Below, one piece after another: positions 6,204 to 12,225 of a stretch of 12,225 nt of DNA (positions are counted from its first letter, which is position 1; each line of letters starts with the position of its first letter). The position numbers and the translations under genes were made by a program. This DNA is from an uncultured Alphaproteobacteria bacterium (lineage in GTDB: Bacteria > Pseudomonadota > Alphaproteobacteria > Reyranellales > Reyranellaceae), in the NCBI GenBank assembly GCA_903929895.1, contig CAIYWM010000615.1, positions 1 through 12,225 on the forward strand, given 5' to 3'. Below the pieces are notes generated by a model that saw only the letters and a program-made list of their open reading frames with translations, ran no database searches and had not been told where the DNA came from.

Positions 6204-7616
6204 TCAGGGAGAGGAGTTGCGACGTACCGGGGGTACGCGGTAGCGGCCGTCCATCATCGCCTCGTCGGGTTGATAGGCGCGCAGGACCAGTCGCATCGGC
6301 CCGCCCGGTGCCGGCAGCCAGTTGGCGGCGCGGTCGTCCTGGGGGCGTTCGCGCTGGATGTAGATCGTGAGGGACCCATCGGCGCCGCGCGTCAGGTCGG
6401 GGGTTTGATCGCCGATCGAGTAGCGGGCGATGGGATTTTCGACGAAGAAGGCGCGACCCTCCGGCGCCACTTCGTAGGCCGACAGCGACCAGAAGGCGCG
6501 TGCCGGCGGCAGGCGGTCGGCCGCAAAGGTGAGCGTATAGCGCTGGGTGCCGGAGAGAGGGCGTCGGTCCGCATCGACCGCGCAGCTCACATAGACCGCC
6601 TCGCCCGGACTCAAGGCGCCGAGTGCCGTCAGCGCCGTGGCGGCGCGATAGAGATAGTCGTCGCCGAAGTTGCCGAGGTGCCGCTCGCCATAGGTCCAGC
6701 CGTCGATCGTGCGGCCGCGCCCGGCGGCAGCACGGATGTCGGCATGACCCTGTTCCATGCCGGCGAGAATGGCGCGCCGTTCGGCATCGCTGAAGGCGCG
6801 CTGGTCGAACCTGCGTCCGGGTTTCAGCTTCAGCGGGGCGAGCGCCTCCAGCAGCGGGCGGTCGCGTTCGGGCAGCGGGCTCTCGCCCAGCGCCCGCATG
6901 CCGATGTCGAACAGGTCGAAGGGGTCAGCGAGATGAGGGGCCGGCCAGTCGGCCACCGGTTCGGGCGGCGCCTGTGTGCGGAAGCGCATCAGCTCGCCCG
7001 TCTCGAGGATGCGCCGTTCGTTGCGCATGTCGGGCGTCTCGAGCAGCACGCGGTTCTGCAGGATACGCACGCGGTCGAGCTCCCCGGGGCCGTCGACAAG
7101 AATGCGACCGAGCAGCCATGCCGAGGTGGTGGGCGCTCGAACCAATGTCACGTCGCCCGGTGCGTCACCGTTCCACTTCGGCCCAACGATCATGTGCGTC
7201 GCCAAGCCGTTACCTTTGAGGCGATTGCTGACGACGAGGAAGTTGTCGGTGAACAGGTCGATGAAGGCATAGCTGTAGTAGAGATCGCCGACCGGCGGCA
7301 CGGTCAGGAACAGCGGTTCCAGCGACAGGTCGAGCCAGGCTGAAGAATAGAGCGTGTCGGCGTTCGGCGTGGTGACGTCGCGGGTGGTCGGATCGGCCAG
7401 GGTCGGCATATGACGGAAGCGGTTGAGCCGCTGGCGTTGTGGGTTCGTCTCGTCGACGGTCGCGCGCCAGCGGGCGCGATACATTTCGTAGACCGGGAAG
7501 AGGTAGATCGTGGCGCGTCGTGCGAGGTCGCGCAGCGTAGCGGCGGCGTCCTGGGCTTCTGCCAGCGCAGGCAGGCCGATCAGCCCGGCCAGCGCGGCGC
7601 GGCGGCTGATCCTCAC
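6204..7616 (-). CDS. Exported DUF1254/DUF1214 domain protein
   Basis: This is a 470-residue protein from a GTG start at 7616, which overlaps the stop of the glycosylase gene (GTGA). Residues 1-21 are an export signal with a twin-arginine-like SRRAALAG (4-11) and likely cleavage AEA|Q at 21/22. The N-terminal DUF1254 domain (about 30-200) shows FPVYEMYRARW (40-50), FRHMPTLADPTTRDVTTPNA (67-86), then DTLYSSAWLDL. The C-terminal DUF1214 domain (about 365-465) shows AFWSLSAYEV (374-383), NPIARYSIGD (394-403), NWLPAPGGP (432-440) and LRAYQP (445-450). The two-domain architecture is common in proteobacteria and is widely annotated without a proven biochemical function. The open frame continues far upstream into the glycosylase gene, but the signal peptide fixes the GTG start. 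A weak GAGAG precedes it by 8-10 nt; coupling is likely. It is the last gene of the minus-strand unit. Confidence 0.85.
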   Translation of the reverse strand: MRISRRAALAGLIGLPALAEAQDAAATLRDLARRATIYLFPVYEMYRARWRATVDETNPQRQRLNRFRHMPTLADPTTRDVTTPNADTLYSSAWLDLSLEPLFLTVPPVGDLYYSYAFIDLFTDNFLVVSNRLKGNGLATHMIVGPKWNGDAPGDVTLVRAPTTSAWLLGRILVDGPGELDRVRILQNRVLLETPDMRNERRILETGELMRFRTQAPPEPVADWPAPHLADPFDLFDIGMRALGESPLPERDRPLLEALAPLKLKPGRRFDQRAFSDAERRAILAGMEQGHADIRAAAGRGRTIDGWTYGERHLGNFGDDYLYRAATALTALGALSPGEAVYVSCAVDADRRPLSGTQRYTLTFAADRLPPARAFWSLSAYEVAPEGRAFFVENPIARYSIGDQTPDLTRGADGSLTIYIQRERPQDDRAANWLPAPGGPMRLVLRAYQPDEAMMDGRYRVPPVRRNSSP

Positions 7617-8155
7617 GCCGCGCGCTCTCGCAGATGGCGCCGCTCGGCGACAAAGGCGGCGGCCTCCTTCCAGGGCGCCAGCGTCCAGAAGGAGCGCGCG
7701 CGCCCCGAGGGCGAGGCCAGCACGAAGGCCACCGCGCCTTCGAGAAGCTCCGCCTGCCGCCCATAGGCCGGCGCCTTGATGCCAAGGGCCAGTGATGCGG
7801 CATTCTTGGAGGTGAAGGCGATGGCGGCGGGACGGAAGCGGCGCAGCTTGGCGTGAAGTGACGGCGCATCCATCGCTTGGGGCGTGAGCTCGTGGTCCGA
7901 CCCGACCTCGGTCTTGTTGAGGTCGGTCAGTCCAAGGCCCATCGTCAGCAGCTCCGGGTAACGCTGCGGCGTCAGCCGTTCCGGCGTCAGGCCGACCGCG
8001 TACAGGGTCGGCCAGAAGGCGTTGCCCGGATTGGCGTAGTAGGCGCGCGCCTTGAACGAGGCCGGGCTGGGCGCGGTGCCGCAAAACACCAGGTCGAGCC
8101 CTGGTGCCAGCAGGTCCGGGATGAGAGGGCTACTCCGGCTTGATGCCCGCGGCAC
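7613..8155 (-). CDS. mug: Mug/TDG-like mismatch-specific DNA glycosylase (uracil-DNA glycosylase superfamily)
   Basis: This 180-residue cytosolic DNA repair protein should flip out and excise damaged bases such as uracil or thymine opposite guanine. Motif 1 is VFCGTAPSPASF (23-34), followed by YYANPGNAFWPTLYAVGLTP (39-58), GLTDLNKTEVGSD (75-87), IAFTSKNAA (112-120) and motif 2 LASPSGRARSFW (146-157). This matches the COG3663 Mug family. In E. coli Mug, motif 1 is GINPG with a catalytic Asn; here the aligned segment is GTAPS, so that Asn is Ala, a trait I associate with a Mug subfamily rather than decay, since the rest is intact. The start is GTG at 8155 with GAGG 6 nt upstream (8162-8165); no other ATG, GTG or TTG precedes motif 1 except one too close to it. 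It overlaps the tctC-type gene by 26 bp and the DUF1254 gene by 4 bp. Confidence 0.85.
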   Translation of the reverse strand: MPRASSRSSPLIPDLLAPGLDLVFCGTAPSPASFKARAYYANPGNAFWPTLYAVGLTPERLTPQRYPELLTMGLGLTDLNKTEVGSDHELTPQAMDAPSLHAKLRRFRPAAIAFTSKNAASLALGIKAPAYGRQAELLEGAVAFVLASPSGRARSFWTLAPWKEAAAFVAERRHLRERAA

Positions 8156-9104
8156 GAATGACCTCGCCCCAGCGCTTGATCTCGGTCTGGATATACGCGT
8201 CGATCTCGGGAACCGTCATGATGCCAGGCTCGAAGCCGCCCGCCTTCATGCTCGCCATGACGTCGGGCGACTTCAGCGCCTTCTCCGTCGCCACGCGTAG
8301 CTTGTCCTTGATCTTGGCCGGCGTGCCGGTCGGCACGGCCCAGATCGACCACGACGTCACCACGAGATCGGGCGACACGACCTCGGCGAAGGTCGGCGTG
8401 TCGGGCGTCACCGGCGAACGCTTGGCGCCGCTCGACGCCATGGGCTTAAGCTTGCCCGCGCTCACCTGGCTCATCAGGGAATCGATGTTGGAGATGACCA
8501 TCGGCACGTGGCCGGCCAGCACGTCTGCGGCAGCCGCGGCAGCGCCGCGATAGCTGATGAAGGTGATGTCGACGCCGGTCTTCTGCTTGAACAACTCCAT
8601 CGTGAGCGTCGGAGATGTGCCGAGGCCGGATGAGCCGAAGGAGTACTTGCCGGGCTCCTTCTTCGCCGCCTCGATCAGCTTGGGCAGCGTATCGTGCGGG
8701 AAGTTGGGATTGCAGCACAGCAGGTTGGGCTGCGTGCCGATCCAGGCCACGGTCTCGAGGTCGGTGACGGCGTTGTAGGCCGGCCTGCGATAGAGGTGGG
8801 GCACCAGCGCGTGGCTGCCGATGTTGCCCAGCAGCACCGAGTACCCGTCGGGCGGCGACTTGGCGACATTGTCGGCGGCGATCGATCCGCCGGCGCCGGT
8901 GCGGTTCTCGACGACGAAGGTCTGGCCGAATTCGTCGCTGAGCTTGGCGGCGAGCCGTCGGGCGATATTGTCCTGCGAGCCGCCCGGCGTGAACGGGCAG
9001 ACGATGCGGACGTTGCGATTGGGCCAGTCGTCGCCCTGCGCCAGGGCGAAGGTGGGCACGAACGGTAGCGTCGCCAGGCCGGCCGTGAAGTGACGTCTCC
9101 TCAT
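8130..9104 (-). CDS. Bug/TctC-family tripartite tricarboxylate transporter periplasmic receptor
   Basis: This 324-residue receptor starts at ATG 9104 with AAGGAAAG at 9110-9117. Residues 1-22 are an export signal (RRRHFTAG, a possible twin-arginine motif; cleavage ALA|Q at 22/23). The mature part begins WPNRNVRIVCPFTPGG (27-42) with SQDNIARRLA after it; Asp45 is in the position that contacts the ligand carboxylate through main-chain or water networks in Bug proteins. VVENRTGAGGSIAADNVAK (64-82) and PPDGYSVLLG (84-93) complete the family signature. Such receptors bind carboxylates or related small acids for TctAB-type secondary carriers. No tctA or tctB lies in the window, so it is an orphan receptor like most members of this large family. 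It is divergent from an acyl-CoA dehydrogenase/CoA-transferase operon, which suggests, but does not prove, an organic acid ligand. Confidence 0.92.
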   Translation of the reverse strand: MRRRHFTAGLATLPFVPTFALAQGDDWPNRNVRIVCPFTPGGSQDNIARRLAAKLSDEFGQTFVVENRTGAGGSIAADNVAKSPPDGYSVLLGNIGSHALVPHLYRRPAYNAVTDLETVAWIGTQPNLLCCNPNFPHDTLPKLIEAAKKEPGKYSFGSSGLGTSPTLTMELFKQKTGVDITFISYRGAAAAAADVLAGHVPMVISNIDSLMSQVSAGKLKPMASSGAKRSPVTPDTPTFAEVVSPDLVVTSWSIWAVPTGTPAKIKDKLRVATEKALKSPDVMASMKAGGFEPGIMTVPEIDAYIQTEIKRWGEVIRAAGIKPE

Positions 9105-9257
9105 CGCGTCTTTCCTTTTATTTGGAGATTGTTGTGCGCGATGATGCACGAGGTGTGTCGCGTCGCCTAGGGCCGTCGCTCGCCTGGATTTCGTCCTGAG
9201 GTTCCGCGGCCTTGTTCGCCCCCTTCCGTCGGGCATGATGGCGGCCGGGAGGAACGA
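9105..9257. promoter_or_regulatory. Divergent intergenic region between the TctC-type receptor and acyl-CoA dehydrogenase
   Basis: This 153-bp gap should carry promoters for both units. Next to the receptor is an A/T-rich stretch with its ribosome site (9110-9117). A weak plus-strand pair TTGTTC (9212-9217) / CATGAT (9234-9239), spacer 16 bp, would start transcription almost on the ribosome site GGGAGGA (9247-9253), so I doubt it. CCTAGG (9166-9171) is a small palindrome sharing its core with the one at 94-103. No terminator or RNA gene is seen. Confidence 0.4.
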
Positions 9258-10418
9258 ATGAAGACGATCGACAAGGCCGACGAAGCCCAGCTGCTTGCCA
9301 CCATCGACCGCTGGATCGAGCGGGAGGTGGCGCCGCGCGTGAAGGAATTCGACCATGCCGACAAATGGCCGGCGGAGATCGTCGAGCAGATGAAGGAACT
9401 CGGCCTGTTCGGCGCCACGATCAGCCCGGAATATGGCGGGCTCGGCCTGCCGGCCACGACCTACGCCGAGATCGTGATGCGCGTCTCGTCGGTGTGGATG
9501 GCCATCACCGGCATCTTCAACTCCCACCTGATGCTGGCGCTGGCGGTCGAGAAGTTCGGCACGCCGCGCCAGAAGGAGCGCTGGCTGCCCAAGTTCGCCA
9601 CGGGCGAGATCCGGGGCGGGCTGGCGCTCACCGAACCCGATGCCGGCACCGACCTGCAGTCGATCCGCATGGTCGCGAAGCGCGACGGCAACGACGGCTA
9701 CGTGATCAACGGCACCAAGACCTGGATCTCCAACGGTATCGAGGGCCACTGCTTCGCCATGCTGGTGAAGACCGATCCCGAGGCCAACCCGCGTCACACC
9801 GGCATGAGCCTTTTCATCACGCCCAAGGGGCCGGGCTTCACGGTCGGCCGCAAGCTGGAGAAGCTCGGCTACAAGTCGATCGATTCAGGCGAGCTGGTGT
9901 TCGAGGACTACAGGATCCCGGCCGATCACCTGATCGGCGAGGTCGAGGGCCAGGGCTTCGCGCAGGTCGCGGGCGGGCTCGAGCTTGGACGAATCAACGT
10001 GGCCTCGCGCGGTGTCGGCATCGCCGAGGGCGCGTTGCGGCTGGCGACCAGCTACTCGCAGATGCGCAGGACCTTCGGCAAGCCGATCTGCGAGCACCAG
10101 GCGATCCAGCTCAAGCTCGGCGAAATGGCGACGCGCGCCCGCGCCGCCCGCCTGCTCACCCTCGATGCCGCGGCGATCTTCGATCGCGGCGAACGCTGCG
10201 ACATGGAAGCCGGCATGGCGAAATACTTCTCGTCCGAGGCGGCACTGGAGAACAGCATCGAATCGATGCGCATCCACGGCGCCTACGGCTACTCCAAGGA
10301 ATACGACATCGAGCGGCTCTATCGCGACGCGCCGCTGACCTGCATCGGCGAAGGCACCAACGAGATGCAGCGCATCATCATCGCGCGGCAGTTGATCAAG
10401 CGGAACCCGATCTCGTGA
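9258..10418 (+). CDS. Acyl-CoA dehydrogenase (FAD-dependent)
   Basis: This 386-residue flavoenzyme should oxidise an acyl-CoA to the 2,3-enoyl-CoA, passing electrons to electron-transfer flavoprotein. The ATG has GGGAGGA about 4 nt upstream. Family signatures are clear: EYGGLGLP (58-65), LALTEPDAGTDLQS (122-135), GTKTWISNG (152-160), RRTFGKPICEHQAIQ (270-284), and the C-terminal MRIHGAYGYSKEYDIERLYR (337-356) followed by CIGEGTNEMQ (362-371). Glu365 is in the position of the catalytic base of medium-chain-type dehydrogenases. Length is typical. Chain length or branch specificity cannot be read. The stop overlaps the next start by GTGA, so it is the first gene of a coupled operon with two CoA-transferases. 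That context favours a specific carboxylic-acid pathway over general fatty acid beta-oxidation. Confidence 0.94.
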   Translation: MKTIDKADEAQLLATIDRWIEREVAPRVKEFDHADKWPAEIVEQMKELGLFGATISPEYGGLGLPATTYAEIVMRVSSVWMAITGIFNSHLMLALAVEKFGTPRQKERWLPKFATGEIRGGLALTEPDAGTDLQSIRMVAKRDGNDGYVINGTKTWISNGIEGHCFAMLVKTDPEANPRHTGMSLFITPKGPGFTVGRKLEKLGYKSIDSGELVFEDYRIPADHLIGEVEGQGFAQVAGGLELGRINVASRGVGIAEGALRLATSYSQMRRTFGKPICEHQAIQLKLGEMATRARAARLLTLDAAAIFDRGERCDMEAGMAKYFSSEAALENSIESMRIHGAYGYSKEYDIERLYRDAPLTCIGEGTNEMQRIIIARQLIKRNPIS

Positions 10419-11566
10419 GCAGGACCGGCAAGCCGCTGGAAGGCATCCGCGTCCTCACGCTGGAACAGTTCGGCGCCGGCCCCTACGGCACGATGTTCCT
10501 GGCCGAGCTGGGCGCCGAGGTGATCAAGATCGAGGCGCCCGAGGGCGGCGATCCCTCGCGCCAGGTCGGGCCCTACAAGCTCGGCGAGAACGACAGCGAA
10601 TACTTCCAGGCCTGGAACCTCGGCAAGAAGAGTGTCGCGCTCGACATGAAGTCGGAGGAGGGGCGGCGGCAGTTCGAGGCGCTGGTGAAGGGCGCCGACT
10701 GCGTCGTGAACAACATGCGCGGCACTCAGCCGGTGAAACTGGGGATCGACTATGCGAGCCTGAAACACCTGAAGCCCGCGATCGTCTGCCTGCATATCTC
10801 CGCGTATGGACGTGACAACGAGCGCAAGGACTGGCCCGGCTACGACTTCCTGATGCAGGCCGAGGCCGGGCTGATGGAACTGACCGGCGAGCCCGACGGG
10901 CCGCCGACGCGGGTCGGTGTTTCGATGATCGACAGCATGAGCGGCCTGACGGGCATCGTCGGTCTCCTGAGTTGCCTGCTGCGCGCCCGCACCACGGGGC
11001 AGGGCTGCGACGTCGACACCTGCCTCTATGACGTCGCCATGCACCAGCTCACCTATCCCGGCCTCTGGTACTTGAACGAGGGCGATGTATCGCCGCGTGT
11101 GCCCAGAAGTGCGCATCTCTCGCTGGCGCCGGTCCAGACCTTTCCGACCAAGGACGGCTGGATCTACATCATGTGCATGACCCAGAAATTCTGGCTGAAC
11201 CTCTGCGAAGTGACGGGCCGCGGCGATCTCGTCACCGATCCGCGTTTTCCCGATCCCAACACGCGGGCGAAGAATCGAGCGGCGCTGTCGGTCGAACTCG
11301 ACGTGACGTTCCGCACGCGCACGACGGCGGAGTGGCTCGTCGCGATGAACGGGCTGCTGCCGGCGGCGCCCGTCTATCGGCTCGACCAGGCGCTCGACAG
11401 TTCGTTTGCGCGTGAGACCGGCATGGTCTCCGCCGTGCCGCATCCGGTGAAAGGCGAGCTGCGCGTCCTGGCCAATCCGCTGCGCATCGATGGCGAGCGC
11501 CTGACGCAGGCCGCCTGCGCCTCCCTGGGCGCCGACAACGAGACAATTCTGGGCAAGGCATCATGA
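10415..11566 (+). CDS. CaiB/BaiF family (class III) CoA-transferase, copy 1
   Basis: This 383-residue enzyme starts at GTG 10415, overlapping the dehydrogenase stop (GTGA); an open frame extends back to 9365 but is a shadow of the dehydrogenase gene. Class III CoA-transferases move CoA between carboxylic acids through an aspartyl anhydride/thioester. Signatures are LEGIRVLTLEQFGAGPYGTM (8-27), LGAEVIKIEAP (32-42), GDPSR (45-49), NLGKKSVALDMKS (68-80) and VGVSMIDSMSGLTG (167-180), where Asp173 aligns with the catalytic Asp of formyl-CoA transferase. WIYIMCMTQKFW (about 249-260) and the C-terminal domain are complete. Donor and acceptor acids are unknown. It is followed, with a 4-bp ATGA overlap, by a second family member. 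Confidence 0.93.
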   Translation: MSRTGKPLEGIRVLTLEQFGAGPYGTMFLAELGAEVIKIEAPEGGDPSRQVGPYKLGENDSEYFQAWNLGKKSVALDMKSEEGRRQFEALVKGADCVVNNMRGTQPVKLGIDYASLKHLKPAIVCLHISAYGRDNERKDWPGYDFLMQAEAGLMELTGEPDGPPTRVGVSMIDSMSGLTGIVGLLSCLLRARTTGQGCDVDTCLYDVAMHQLTYPGLWYLNEGDVSPRVPRSAHLSLAPVQTFPTKDGWIYIMCMTQKFWLNLCEVTGRGDLVTDPRFPDPNTRAKNRAALSVELDVTFRTRTTAEWLVAMNGLLPAAPVYRLDQALDSSFARETGMVSAVPHPVKGELRVLANPLRIDGERLTQAACASLGADNETILGKAS

Positions 11567-12225
11567 AACTTCAGGGCATCAAGGTCGTCGACCTCTCCTG
11601 GTTCCTGCCCGGACCGTATCTCACTACCTCGCTGGCCGATCACGGCGCGGAGGTGATCAAGGTCGAGCCGCCGGGCGAGGGCGATCCCGGCCGTCACATC
11701 CTGCCACCCGACGAACGCACTTCGGTGTTCTTCCGCAACATGGGCCGCGGCAAGAAGAGCGTCGTGCTCGATCTCAAGAGCGAGCAGGGCCGTGCCGATC
11801 TCTTCCGCCTCGCCTGCGAAGCCGACGTGCTGGTGGAATCGTTCCGCCCCGGCGTCGCCGCCCGCTTCGGCATCGGCTACGAGGCGGTCGCCGCCAAGAA
11901 TCCCGGCATCGTCTATTGCTCGATCAGCGCCTTCGGCCAGGACGGCGCCTATCCCGGCCGCGCCGCGCACGATCTGGCGCTGGAGGCCATGACCGGCGTG
12001 CTGAGCCTGACCCTGGGCGACGATGGACGGTCGGCGATTCCAGGCATCCCGGTAGCCGATCTCGTCAGTGGTCTCCACGGCCTGGCCGGCGTGCTGATGG
12101 CGCTGCTGCGTCGCAAGGATACCGGCCGCGGCGACTATATCGACGTCTCGATGCACGAATCGCTGATGGCCTCGTGTGCGAACGTCGTCGGCACGACCTT
12201 CGCCGAGAACAAGGCACCCGACGTG
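11563..12225 (+). CDS. CaiB/BaiF family CoA-transferase, copy 2 (3' end beyond window)
   Basis: The ATG at 11563 overlaps the stop of copy 1 (ATGA), and the frame stays open to the last base, giving 221 residues of an expected 380-400. A weak AAGG precedes it. Signatures are MKLQGIKVVDLSWFLPGPYL (1-20), HGAEVIKVEPP (27-37), GDPGRH (40-45), NMGRGKKSVVLDLKSEQGR (59-77), RPGVAARFGIGYE (95-107), SISAFGQDG (120-128) and IPVADLVSGLHGL (162-174). Asp166 fits the catalytic aspartate, so this copy also looks active. It is clearly diverged from copy 1, not a recent duplicate. In this family two paralogues can act as separate enzymes or as subunits of one heteromer (as with BbsE/BbsF); the sequence does not decide which. 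Confidence 0.93.
   Translation, partial: MKLQGIKVVDLSWFLPGPYLTTSLADHGAEVIKVEPPGEGDPGRHILPPDERTSVFFRNMGRGKKSVVLDLKSEQGRADLFRLACEADVLVESFRPGVAARFGIGYEAVAAKNPGIVYCSISAFGQDGAYPGRAAHDLALEAMTGVLSLTLGDDGRSAIPGIPVADLVSGLHGLAGVLMALLRRKDTGRGDYIDVSMHESLMASCANVVGTTFAENKAPDV

Noticed and set aside
6162..7343. 393-codon plus-strand frame opposite the DUF1254 gene
   Set aside because: No motif, composition typical of antisense frames, and the opposite strand has clear DUF1254/DUF1214 signatures.
7617..8084. DUF1254 protein extended to 626 residues
   Set aside because: The extension is a shadow of the glycosylase gene. The RR-type signal peptide directly after GTG 7616 marks the true N-terminus.
9105..9797. 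N-terminal extension of the TctC-type receptor to 555 residues
   Set aside because: It runs antisense through the acyl-CoA dehydrogenase gene. The signal peptide and ribosome site place the start at 9104.
9365..10414. N-terminal extension of CaiB copy 1 to 733 residues, a possible fusion
   Set aside because: The extension is the +2 shadow of the dehydrogenase gene, Arg/Gly-rich with no domain. The GTG at 10415 begins the CaiB fold.
11374..12156. 260-codon minus-strand frame opposite the CaiB genes
   Set aside because: It is His/Ala/Asp-rich without motifs and lies across two well-supported plus-strand CaiB genes.
1..12225. CRISPR array, toxin-antitoxin, phage, retron or other defence island
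   Set aside because: I saw no regularly spaced direct repeats, no integrase, transposase, reverse transcriptase, nuclease or helicase genes, and no composition break. All larger ORFs are accounted for by transport and metabolic families.

Overview
The window is about 12.2 kb of GC-rich, densely coding DNA. The codon-third-position GC bias gives long spurious antisense ORFs. The gene content points to a soil or rhizosphere alphaproteobacterium, loosely Bradyrhizobium/Reyranella-like: peptide-type ABC importer, Bug/TctC solute receptor, CaiB/BaiF CoA-transferases, DUF1254/DUF1214 protein, and short GC-rich intergenic repeats with TCCyGAGCG ends. This placement is inferred from gene families and style; there is no rRNA or marker gene. 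I see no tRNA, rRNA, CRISPR array, transposase, integrase or phage gene.

Layout. (1) At 1-46 the first codons of a minus-strand gene enter the window, possibly a pterin-carbinolamine dehydratase. (2) At 128-5410 lies a complete dipeptide/oligopeptide-family ABC importer. The periplasmic binding protein is on the plus strand. The two permeases and two ATPases (dppBCDF order) are on the minus strand and converge on it. The four minus-strand genes are joined by three consecutive 4-bp ATGA overlaps. (3) At 5546-6001 is a small cytosolic zincin-type metallopeptidase. It is followed by a 202-bp convergent gap carrying REP-like inverted repeats. (4) At 6204-9104 is a minus-strand, three-gene, overlapping unit: tctC-type receptor, Mug-type mismatch DNA glycosylase, and exported DUF1254/DUF1214 protein. 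(5) At 9258-12225 is a divergent plus-strand unit: acyl-CoA dehydrogenase, CaiB/BaiF CoA-transferase, and a second CaiB/BaiF CoA-transferase cut by the window end. These are linked by GTGA and ATGA overlaps.

How the parts may work together. The binding protein, DppB/C permeases and DppD/F ATPases have every part of one importer. The acyl-CoA dehydrogenase and two class III CoA-transferases look like a catabolic module that activates a carboxylic acid to a CoA thioester and desaturates it. The divergent TctC-type receptor might supply the acid, but no TctA/TctB membrane genes are present, so this is inference. The glycosylase and DUF1254 protein have no obvious link to the receptor beyond gene overlap.

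I did not find convincing evidence of an undescribed system. The most useful leads are the glycosylase lacking the usual catalytic Asn, the tandem CaiB pair behind an acyl-CoA dehydrogenase, and the nested intergenic repeat family.
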